Below, piece after piece: positions 57,362 through 64,000 of a DNA stretch of 64,000 nucleotides. A model generated the notes under the pieces. That model made no database searches. It saw only the letters and a program-made list of their open reading frames with translations, and was not told where the DNA came from. The translations under genes and the position numbers were made by a program. Each line of letters opens with the position of its first letter. The stretch's first letter is position 1. The DNA comes from Shinella zoogloeoides. Lineage in GTDB: Bacteria > Pseudomonadota > Alphaproteobacteria > Rhizobiales > Rhizobiaceae. Where the stretch lies: positions 62,001 to 126,000 of the forward strand of contig NZ_CP132313.1 in assembly GCF_030733845.1 (NCBI RefSeq). The letters run 5' to 3'.

Positions 57362-59881
57362 TCACCTCAAACCCGGAAAGAGGCCGAGGACGCCGAAGGA
57401 CGTGATCGCCGTGATGACGAGGAAGTGCCAGTAGAGCACGACATTGCGGAGGTCCATGTCGTGGCGGGCGCTCATCCGGCCCGCCAGACTCCGCGCCAGG
57501 CAATAGGCCTGCATGATGACGCCGACGCCGCCATGCACGACGGTCCACAGGGCGACGACCCAGACGATGGCCGGATAGACATGTGCGGTCGGGTCCATGC
57601 CGGTGAGATAGGGGCCGGCAAGGCCGGCGCAACCGGCGGCGAGCGTCAGGAGGGCGGAGAGCACGAGCCAGAGGCGCGTGCGCGTATGGCGGTCGCCTTC
57701 GTTCGCCTTGCGGGCCGCCAGCATCGCCAGCCAGGCAAGCGTGAAGAGGAGGGCCGCGGCGAGCGGCCAGAGCGTGCCGGGGCCGGCATGGCCGGCGGTG
57801 AAGTCGTCGTGGATCGTCCAGTAGAAGAAATAGCCGAACATCAGGCTGGCATAGGCCGTGCCGTCGCCCGCCATGGTGATGAACATGGCCCACCAGCCGA
57901 CCGATTGCGGGCCGGATGTATAGAGCGGCAGGGTTTCGCCGAGGCCGACGTCGCGCATCTCCTCCCGGGGAATGGCGGCCGTGCCGGTCCAGAGCCAGGC
58001 GACGATGGCGGCAAGTGTCAGCACCGCGAAGGCCGCCGTCGCGATCCACCAGTGGAAGGTGAGGGCGATGAAGACGCCGCCGAGCGAGAAGGCGGCGAGG
58101 ATGGTGAGGAGCGAGGTGCCACCGACGCGCAGGCACTGGATGGGCGTGGCGTCGAGCACGGAAGTGACGAGCGTCTCGCGCGCGCCGTCCTTCGCATCCG
58201 GCAGGTAGAAGCGGCCGGCCTTGATGTCCTCGACGAGGCCCGGCTGGTCCCAGATCGGATAGCGGCTCCGGATGATCGGGATGGAGCGCACGCCCCATTT
58301 CTCCTCCGGCTCGGAAATCCATTCCAGCGTGCCGGCATTCCAGGGGTTCTCCTCGCCCCTCGGCTGGCGATGCTTCGGCCGCAGCACGTCGATGACGACG
58401 ACGAGCACGCCCGCCGCGAAGACGAAGGCCCCGATGGTCGAGATCAGGTTGAACCAGTCCCAGCCGATATCGGCGGGATAGGTGAAGACGCGCCGCGGCA
58501 TGCCCCGCAGGCCCGCCAGATGCATCGGGAAGAAGGCGACGTTGAAGCCGCAGAACATCAGCCAGAAGGCGACCTTGCCGAGCCGGTCGGAGAGCTTTCG
58601 GGCGTCCAGCAGCGGATAATAATAGTAGATGCCGGCGACGATCGGGAAGAGCATGCCGCCGATCAGCACATAGTGCAGGTGCGCGACGATGAAATAGGTG
58701 TCGTGCGCCTGCCAGTCGAAGGGCACGAGCGCGACCATCACGCCCGTCAGGCCGCCGATGATGAAGATCGCAAGGCCTCCGGTGCCGAACAGCATCGGTA
58801 CGGAGAAGATGACGCGGCCGGCGAGCATGGTGGCGATGAAGACGAAGATCTGCACGCCGGTCGGGATCGCCACGGCCTCCGAGGCGGCGGAGAAGAAGGC
58901 GAGCGAGATCTGCGGCAAGCCCGTCGTGAACATGTGGTGCACCCACAGGCCGAAGCTCAGGAAACCGGTGCCGACGGCGGCAAGCACGATCCACGAATAG
59001 CCGACGATGGGGCGCTGCGCGAAGGTGGGCACGATCATCGCCATCAGCGCGATGGCCGGCAGGAAGATGATGTAGACCTCCGGATGGCCGAAGATCCAGA
59101 AGAGATGCTGCCAGAGCAGCGGATCGCCGCCGCGCGCCGCATCGAAGAAGGGCCAGCCGAACATCCGCTCCATCTCGAAGAGGATGTCGCCGGCGATCAG
59201 CGGCGGGAAGGCGAAGAGGATCATGCCGGCGACGATCAGCAGATACCAGGCGAAGAGCGGCATCATGTTGATACGCATGCCCGGCGCGCGGCACTTCATG
59301 ATGCCGACGATGAGCTCGACGGCGGCGGCGATGGAGGCGACCTCGATGAAGGAGAGACCGAGCAGCCAGATGTCGGCGCCGATGCCGGAATATTCCTTGT
59401 CGGTGGCGAGCGGCGGATACATGAACCAGCCGGTGTTCGGCGCCGCGCCGAAGAGGATGGAGCCGCAGACGAAGATGCCGCCGAGCGCGAAGCTCCAGAA
59501 GCCGAAGGCCGAAAGGCGCGGAAAGGGCAGCTCCCGCGCGCCGAGCATGGAGGGAAGCAGGAAGATCGCCACCGCCTCGAAGATCGGCACGGCGAAGAGG
59601 AACATCATCACCGTGCCGTGCAGGGTGAAGGCCTGGTTGAAGATATCGGCGGAGAGGAAATCGTTATCGGGCACGGCGAGCTGCACGCGCACGAGCAGCG
59701 CCAGCACGCCGGCGAACAGCATGAAGAGGAAGGCCGCCGCGCCGTACCACAGGCCGATCTCGGTATTGTTGACCGAGGTCCAGTAGCGCCAGCCGGACGG
59801 CGTGCGCCAGACTTCGCGCAGCTCCGCTTCCTGCGCCTCGCGCTCCTCCTTCGAAAGATCGGGGCTCAGGGCATCGGTCAT
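57362..59881 (-). CDS. Fused haem-copper oxidase subunit I/III
   Basis: 839 residues. Residues 1-550 are subunit I, with haem and CuB ligands visible in FTLHGTVMMF, FGHPEVYIIFLP (the His-Tyr pair of the proton-pumping A-type), WVHHMFTTG and VAHLHYVLIGG. Residues 640-839 are subunit III (MFITMAGDGTAYASLMFGYF, HGGVGVIMQAYCLAR, LYWHFLVITAITSF). Fusion of I and III occurs in one branch of the family. ATG 59881 overlaps the subunit II stop. It reduces oxygen to water with proton pumping. Confidence 0.95.
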   Translation of the reverse strand: MTDALSPDLSKEEREAQEAELREVWRTPSGWRYWTSVNNTEIGLWYGAAAFLFMLFAGVLALLVRVQLAVPDNDFLSADIFNQAFTLHGTVMMFLFAVPIFEAVAIFLLPSMLGARELPFPRLSAFGFWSFALGGIFVCGSILFGAAPNTGWFMYPPLATDKEYSGIGADIWLLGLSFIEVASIAAAVELIVGIMKCRAPGMRINMMPLFAWYLLIVAGMILFAFPPLIAGDILFEMERMFGWPFFDAARGGDPLLWQHLFWIFGHPEVYIIFLPAIALMAMIVPTFAQRPIVGYSWIVLAAVGTGFLSFGLWVHHMFTTGLPQISLAFFSAASEAVAIPTGVQIFVFIATMLAGRVIFSVPMLFGTGGLAIFIIGGLTGVMVALVPFDWQAHDTYFIVAHLHYVLIGGMLFPIVAGIYYYYPLLDARKLSDRLGKVAFWLMFCGFNVAFFPMHLAGLRGMPRRVFTYPADIGWDWFNLISTIGAFVFAAGVLVVVIDVLRPKHRQPRGEENPWNAGTLEWISEPEEKWGVRSIPIIRSRYPIWDQPGLVEDIKAGRFYLPDAKDGARETLVTSVLDATPIQCLRVGGTSLLTILAAFSLGGVFIALTFHWWIATAAFAVLTLAAIVAWLWTGTAAIPREEMRDVGLGETLPLYTSGPQSVGWWAMFITMAGDGTAYASLMFGYFFYWTIHDDFTAGHAGPGTLWPLAAALLFTLAWLAMLAARKANEGDRHTRTRLWLVLSALLTLAAGCAGLAGPYLTGMDPTAHVYPAIVWVVALWTVVHGGVGVIMQAYCLARSLAGRMSARHDMDLRNVVLYWHFLVITAITSFGVLGLFPGLR

Positions 59882-60975
59882 TTGAGCCCCGCGAGATAGT
59901 CGGCGATGGCGGCGATGTCGCTTTCGGGCAGCATGTCGAAGGCCGGCATCTTTGCACCGGGCTTCACGGCGGCCGGGTCTCGGATGAAGCGGGCGACGTT
60001 TTCCGCGGTGTTGGCGAGCGTTCCGGCGCCGACCGTCTGGCGCTGGCCGAAGAGGGTGAGGTCCGGGCCGAGGCTTGCGGCGGGCGTCACGCCGCGCACG
60101 CCATGACAGCCCGCGCAGCCGTGCCGGGCGAAAAGTTGCTCCCCTTCGCCGCCCCCCGCCCGGCTTCCCACCGCCTGTGCGCTGCGCCATGCCGCATAGT
60201 CCGCTTGCTCCATGACGATGACGGAAAAGGCCATCAGGGTATGCGAGGCCCCGCAGAATTCGGCGCAGGGCGCGCGGAAGACGCCCGCTTTCGTCGGCAG
60301 CAGCGACAGCGTGTTCGTGCGGCCGGGGATCATGTCCATCTTTCCGCCGAGCGCCGGGATCCAGAAGGAGTGGATGACGTCGGCCGCCTTCAGCGAGAAG
60401 GCCACGCGCTCGCCGATGGGAAGGCGCAGCTCGTTCGCCGTTTCGAAGGCGGGCAGGCCGTCCGTCGCCGGATAGCGGATGCGCCACCAGAACTGTTCGC
60501 CCGTCACCTCGATCGTCTCGGGCGCCGGCGCATAGCGCGCGAGCCAGGGCCGGATGGCCGGCATCAGCCAGACGGCATAGGCGAGCAGCGCCAGCAGCAC
60601 GACGAGCGGAAAGGCGACGCCGCCCCAGACGATCAGCCGCCCGGCCGTCTTCTCGCTCCAGGGCGCCTTCTGCTTTCGTGCCGCATGCAGGAGCAGGCCG
60701 ACGACGGCAAGCCAGATCAGCGCCCCGCCCATGACCATGACGAGAAGGAGCCGGTAGATCGCGGCCGCTTCCTCACCCGCAGGGTCGAGCGCCGACTGGA
60801 CGCCGGAACAGCCGCTCAACGGCATTAGCAAGGGAAGAAGGGCGCGTCGGTGAATGTCCGTGCTCCAGGCTGGGTTTCCTGTTGGCGATATGGCTCGCGG
60901 CAGCGCACAGGCAAGGGTTGGGGAGCAGTAATCGCAATAGCGCTCGGCAATCTCGAATATACCGTATCGGAACAC
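59878..60975 (-). CDS. Cytochrome c oxidase subunit II with fused cytochrome c (caa3 type)
   Basis: Up to 365 residues. Two membrane segments precede the cupredoxin domain. The CuA ligands are complete in CAEFCGASHTLM, and a C-terminal cytochrome c domain has GCAGCHGV. LLPLLMPLSGCSG is a lipobox, so the mature protein is a lipoprotein. The true start is unresolved: GTG 60975 would overlap the EcfG-type promoter and place 40 odd residues before the lipoprotein signal, while the only well-placed site (GGAG) precedes an ATT at 60855. It heads the operon. Confidence 0.9.
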   Translation of the reverse strand: MFRYGIFEIAERYCDYCSPTLACALPRAISPTGNPAWSTDIHRRALLPLLMPLSGCSGVQSALDPAGEEAAAIYRLLLVMVMGGALIWLAVVGLLLHAARKQKAPWSEKTAGRLIVWGGVAFPLVVLLALLAYAVWLMPAIRPWLARYAPAPETIEVTGEQFWWRIRYPATDGLPAFETANELRLPIGERVAFSLKAADVIHSFWIPALGGKMDMIPGRTNTLSLLPTKAGVFRAPCAEFCGASHTLMAFSVIVMEQADYAAWRSAQAVGSRAGGGEGEQLFARHGCAGCHGVRGVTPAASLGPDLTLFGQRQTVGAGTLANTAENVARFIRDPAAVKPGAKMPAFDMLPESDIAAIADYLAGLK

Positions 60976-60993
60976 CGGTACGTTCGGCGCGTT
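60969..60993 (+). promoter_or_regulatory. EcfG-type general stress promoter
   Basis: GGAAC (60969-60973) and CGTT (60990-60993) are 16 bp apart, an exact match to the alphaproteobacterial EcfG consensus. Transcription would begin near 61000, 20 bp before a tiny lipoprotein gene with a strong ribosome binding site. Confidence 0.65.
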
Positions 60994-61019
60994 TCTGACC
61001 GTGAATCCAGGAGGTCCAA

Positions 61020-61082
61020 ATGAAGACGATCATCGTCCTCACCTGCATGGGGCTGTCGTTGGCGGCGTGTCGCCATGCCTAG
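61020..61082 (+). CDS. 20-residue lipopeptide (MKTIIVLTCMGLSLAACRHA)
   Basis: ATG 61020 follows AGGAGG by five bases. The product is a lipoprotein signal with lipobox LAAC and only three residues after the Cys, so the mature product would be a lipidated tetrapeptide. It may be a true small lipopeptide, a leader coupled to the next gene (8-bp overlap), or the remnant of an entericidin-like lipoprotein. The EcfG-type promoter just upstream favours expression under stress. Confidence 0.55.
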   Translation: MKTIIVLTCMGLSLAACRHA

Positions 61083-61416
61083 CGATCCCGTCTGGACGCT
61101 CGAACGCAGCTTCTGGCTCGAAGGGGCTTCTTTTTACGATGCGCACCTTCATGCCGGGGCGGTGATGATCTTTCCCCATATGGGAACCCTCGACCGCATC
61201 TCGATTATAGAAAGCCTCGCTGCGGCCTCGCGTTGGACGGAGGTCGAGATGGAAGAACGGCACACGGCAGCAGCAGACCATACGATCGTCTTGACCTATC
61301 TGGCTGTGGCACACCGTGATACCGATCCACCCTATCGTGCCTTTTGCAGCTCAACCTATGTCCGCACGGGCGACGACTGGATGATGTTGGCGCACCAGCA
61401 GACACCACAAGACTAG
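61075..61416 (+). CDS. NTF2-like (DUF4440/SnoaL-type) protein
   Basis: 113 residues, soluble. The pattern LERSFWLEGASFYDAHLHAG, AVMIFPHMGTLDRISIIESL, then TIVLTYLAVAHR and FCSSTYVRTGDDWMMLAHQQ is that of a DUF4440-type NTF2 fold. No catalytic residue can be assigned. Its ATG lies inside the end of the 20-residue frame and has no site of its own, so translation is probably coupled. The 238 bp after it hold no gene that I can support. Confidence 0.72.
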   Translation: MPSDPVWTLERSFWLEGASFYDAHLHAGAVMIFPHMGTLDRISIIESLAAASRWTEVEMEERHTAAADHTIVLTYLAVAHRDTDPPYRAFCSSTYVRTGDDWMMLAHQQTPQD

Positions 61417-61654
61417 GCAGTGATGCTTGCGGGCCTGAATTGCGCAGAACGAGGACATGGTCCCTCGTGCATCGGGAGATTGCCGCGCAACACGGGGCCC
61501 TGCGTCTAAGAGTTCCATAAACTGCGTTATGCAAGAAGCACCTGTAGAGGGGGTACATTCTATTCCAGTCCCGGCATTGCTCCTCTGCTCTCAAACGAAT
61601 TCAAACCACTTTGGAGCACCTGTTGCGGACTATCGCTTATGGCGGCTGCCTTGA

Positions 61655-62692
61655 TCAGATGGATCTACTGCGTACCAGCAGCCAAAGGAGATAGAACCCG
61701 CCCAGAAGGCCAGTGGTCAGACCGATGGGCATGTGGATGTTGATCGGCAGGTGCTGGCTGGCGAGATCGGCGGCGAGAAGCAGGACCATGCCCATCATCG
61801 CGCCGGAGACGACAGGCACGTCCGGCGATGCGCTCAACCGGCGCGCAAGCTGCGGTGCGGCGAGTGCGACGAAGGCGATGGGGCCGGCGGCGGCGGTGGC
61901 GATCGAGGTCAGCCCGACGGCGGCCATGATCATCACGAGGCGCGTGCGCTCGGCATCGACGCCGAGCTGACGGGCGGCATCGTCGCCCATTTCGAGCAGG
62001 TTCAGCCGGCGTGCATGGAGGATTGCGATCGGCAGGACGACCGCAAAGCCGATGGCGGCCGGCACGACATGCGACCAGGTGCGTGTGTTGAGCGAGCCGG
62101 CGAGCCAGAGCTGGGCGGACGCCGCCTGGTCGAGATCGCCGCTCACCAGCAGGATCGTGTTGACGCCGGAGAGCGTTGCGCCGACGCCGATGCCGACCAG
62201 CACGAGCCGGTAGCCGCCGGTGGAACGCCCCTTGCGGGCGAGCAGGAAGACCGCGACGGCGGTGAGGACGCCTGACAGGACGGCCGCCACCGACGTCTCG
62301 AACGGCCCGGCATCCAGCAGCATGATCTGCACGATCGCCCCGGTCGCCGCCCCCGTCGTGAAGCCGATCACATCGGGCGAGCCGAGTGCGTTGCGTGAGA
62401 TGGACTGGAAGATCGACCCCGCCATGCCGAGCGCGCCGCCGACGAGGATGGCCGTCAGCAGGCGCGGCAGCCGGATGCGCAGGAGGACGCGCTCGGCCTT
62501 GGCATTGTCCCCCTGCCCGGAGAGCACCGCCAGAACCTCGCCGGCGCTGAAGGACAGGGTGCCGCTGCCGAGGAGCAGGATGGCGAAGGCGGCAAGGACC
62601 AGTGCCAGCACGCCGCAAAGCACGACGACCCTCGGCCGCCAGCGAAACGACAGCGACCCGACCCGGCGGACGGAGGCGGGCGCGGTTCTCAT
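61655..62692 (-). CDS. Iron-chelate ABC permease (FecCD family, FepG-like)
   Basis: 345-residue permease. Motifs are IRLPRLLTAILVGGALGMAG, ISRNALGSPDVIGFTTGAAT, RLNLLEMGDDAARQLGVDAE and GPIAFVALAAPQLARRLSA; the SPDVIGFTTG variant is like FepG. ATG 62692 overlaps the stop of the other permease (ATGA). It is the last gene of this set in the window; an ATPase gene is not seen downstream. Confidence 0.92.
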   Translation of the reverse strand: MRTAPASVRRVGSLSFRWRPRVVVLCGVLALVLAAFAILLLGSGTLSFSAGEVLAVLSGQGDNAKAERVLLRIRLPRLLTAILVGGALGMAGSIFQSISRNALGSPDVIGFTTGAATGAIVQIMLLDAGPFETSVAAVLSGVLTAVAVFLLARKGRSTGGYRLVLVGIGVGATLSGVNTILLVSGDLDQAASAQLWLAGSLNTRTWSHVVPAAIGFAVVLPIAILHARRLNLLEMGDDAARQLGVDAERTRLVMIMAAVGLTSIATAAAGPIAFVALAAPQLARRLSASPDVPVVSGAMMGMVLLLAADLASQHLPINIHMPIGLTTGLLGGFYLLWLLVRSRSI

Positions 62693-63729
62693 AGCTGCTT
62701 CAGCCGGAACTTGCGGACGATGAGGATGAAGAACGGCCCGCCGACCAGCGCGGTGACGATCCCCGCCGCGATTTCCTCCGGCGCGACGATCACTCGGCCG
62801 AGGCAATCGGCGCCGAGCAGCAGGATGGCGGCGAAAAGGGCCGAATAGGGAAGCAGCCAGCGATAATCCGGACCGGTAATGGTGCGGGCGAGGTGCGGCG
62901 CCACCAGGCCGACGAAGCCGATGGGACCGGCCGCGGCCGTCGCCGCACCGGCAAGCAGCATCACCGAGAAACACGCGAGGACCAGCGTGAGGCGGGTATC
63001 GAGGCCGAGCGCCTTGCCGAGGTCTTCCCCAAGGGCGATGGCATTGAGGTTTGCGGCGATGGCGAACGCAGTTCCAAGACCGCAGGCCGTCGCGACGGCG
63101 AGGATGGCGGCGATGTCGAAACCGCGCCCGGCGACCGACCCCGCCGCCCAATTGCGGAAATTGTCGAGCACCGAGAGCGGCGCATTGATCAGCACGATGC
63201 CGGTGACCGCGCCCAGCATGACCGAGAGGCCGGCACCGGCCAGCACCAGTCGCACCGGGTTCGTGCCGGTTTCATGCGCGCGCCCGAGCAGGAAGACGGC
63301 AACTCCCGCAAGCCCCGCGCCGGCAACGCCGAACCAGACATAGCCGGCCATGGTCGTTGCACCGAAAAGGCAGGCGCCGAGCACGACCGCGACGGCAGCG
63401 CCGGCATTGACGCCGAGCAGCCCGGGTTCGGCCAGCGGATTGCGCGTGACCGCCTGCATCACCGCCCCGGCGACGCCGAGAGCAAGGCCGGCAAGCAGCG
63501 CGACCGCAGTTCTCGGCAAGCGCAGGGTCCAGACGATCAGGTGGCGGTCGTCGCGCGCGTCATGGGCGAAAATCGCATCGAGAACGGCCTGGAGGGGGAT
63601 GGGCCGCGACCCGAAGGCGAGGCTGGCGAGGGAGAGCAGGACAAGCACGGCAAGGCCGGCGACAAGGCCGGCAAGCCGCCGCCTTCGGCGCGCGCAACTC
63701 TGTGCCCGACCCGAAACCGCCGCGGTCAT
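62689..63729 (-). CDS. Iron-chelate ABC permease (FecCD family, FepD-like)
   Basis: 346-residue permease. LRLPRTAVALLAGLALGVAG, VTRNPLAEPGLLGVNAGAAV, IALGEDLGKALGLDTR and GPIGFVGLVAPHLARTITG are FepD-type motifs. Its ATG overlaps the binding-protein stop by four bases. With the next gene it forms the heterodimeric permease of a second iron-siderophore importer. Confidence 0.93.
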   Translation of the reverse strand: MTAAVSGRAQSCARRRRRLAGLVAGLAVLVLLSLASLAFGSRPIPLQAVLDAIFAHDARDDRHLIVWTLRLPRTAVALLAGLALGVAGAVMQAVTRNPLAEPGLLGVNAGAAVAVVLGACLFGATTMAGYVWFGVAGAGLAGVAVFLLGRAHETGTNPVRLVLAGAGLSVMLGAVTGIVLINAPLSVLDNFRNWAAGSVAGRGFDIAAILAVATACGLGTAFAIAANLNAIALGEDLGKALGLDTRLTLVLACFSVMLLAGAATAAAGPIGFVGLVAPHLARTITGPDYRWLLPYSALFAAILLLGADCLGRVIVAPEEIAAGIVTALVGGPFFILIVRKFRLKQL

Positions 63730-64000
63730 CGGTTCTTCAGGGACCGGGCCACCGTGTCGATCATCTGCCGGCCGGAATAGTAGTCGATGCGGAAGGAGGT
63801 CGGCCCGAGCGGATAGACCCGCTTGCCCATCACGGCAGGAAGGTTGGCGAGGACGGGATCTGCGAGGAAGGCCCCGACATCGTCCTCCGTCGCGCGCAGC
63901 AGGAAGATCGTCTCGCCGGCAATCGCCGCCGGCAGGTTCTCCTGCGAGATGAACTCGAAATCGGAGGCGCGCGTTACCTGGCCGCGCAGGCTCTCGGGCA
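63726..64000 (-). CDS. Iron-chelate substrate-binding protein, C-terminal part only
   Basis: About 91 C-terminal residues are visible, reading into the window from the right edge. FLADPVLANLPAVMGKRVYP followed by LGPTSFRIDYYSGRQMIDTV is the typical end of FepB/FecB-type binding proteins. The stop overlaps the permease start. The signal peptide and the rest lie beyond the window. Confidence 0.85.
   Translation of the reverse strand, partial: PESLRGQVTRASDFEFISQENLPAAIAGETIFLLRATEDDVGAFLADPVLANLPAVMGKRVYPLGPTSFRIDYYSGRQMIDTVARSLKNR

Noticed and set aside
57311..59899. 862-residue plus-strand open frame opposite the oxidase subunit I/III gene
   Set aside because: The reading is a repetitive Asp/Glu/Arg/His shadow; the minus strand has every haem and copper ligand.
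61457..61654. 65-residue plus-strand frame after the NTF2-like gene
   Set aside because: No ribosome site, no recognisable domain, and composition is like random sequence.
1..64000. CRISPR array, tRNA, rRNA, insertion sequence or phage genes
   Set aside because: No regular repeat-spacer pattern, cloverleaf-like sequence, transposase or phage protein was seen on either strand.

Overview
The window is GC-rich, densely coded alphaproteobacterial DNA. The best fit is Rhizobiaceae (Rhizobium/Ensifer/Shinella/Agrobacterium type). I infer this from the AapQ/AapM-like permeases, a candidate Irr box, an EcfG-type general stress promoter, a DUF2161 protein and a fused subunit I/III haem-copper oxidase. 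The genus cannot be fixed from the sequence alone. Transport and catabolic cassettes of many kinds are packed together, and there are two toxin-antitoxin pairs. This looks like an accessory replicon or a variable part of a chromosome. I saw no rRNA, tRNA, insertion sequence, integrase or CRISPR array.

Layout. 1-2234: end of an alkaline phosphatase gene, a PD-(D/E)XK-like DUF2161 protein and a tiny proline-rich protein. 2278-11053: a dipeptide-type ABC importer with a fused double ATPase, an amidase, an RpiR regulator and a serine hydrolase. The two hydrolases keep the catalytic residues of the NylA and NylB amide hydrolases at almost the same positions. 11274-14825: a BASS-family transporter, a hydrolase/cyclase-like/LuxR fusion regulator, an exported CMD-fold protein and an NTF2-like protein. 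14881-18384: a secreted caspase-like protein and a RES/Xre toxin-antitoxin pair. 18528-25982: a catecholate-siderophore uptake operon (receptor, binding protein, two permeases, ATPase), divergent from a LysR-HTH/TrpD2 fusion gene, with a candidate Irr box between them.

26052-32663: a cobalamin riboswitch followed by btuB-btuF-btuC-btuD, an unrecognised gene and cbiZ, all translationally coupled or nearly so: B12 and corrinoid uptake with salvage. 32786-33640: a DUF1778/GNAT toxin-antitoxin pair. 33653-42920: a FadR-type GntR regulator next to a sugar ABC importer, aldose 1-epimerase, GMC oxidoreductase, D-galactonate dehydratase and an SDR dehydrogenase. Together these suggest oxidative galactose or galactonate use.

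43716-48817 (minus strand): a polar-amino-acid-type ABC importer (binding protein and two permeases, no ATPase) interleaved with two CX5R phosphatases and a GntR regulator. 49134-55040 (plus strand): TonB-dependent receptor, NitT/TauT-type ABC importer and NnrS in one overlapping operon. 55329-60975 (minus strand): a caa3-type oxidase operon with fused subunit I/III, CuA/haem-c subunit II, CtaG-like factor, a small membrane protein and a three-haem cytochrome c. 60969-61416: an EcfG-type promoter driving a 20-residue lipopeptide and an NTF2-like gene. 61655-64000: two FecCD permeases and the end of a binding protein from a second iron-chelate system that runs off the window.

The two strongest candidates for an undescribed system are the phosphatase/amino-acid-importer operon (43716-48817) and the TonB/NitT-type importer/NnrS operon (49134-55040). 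They are divergent and share a 10-bp sequence in opposite orientation in the region between them.
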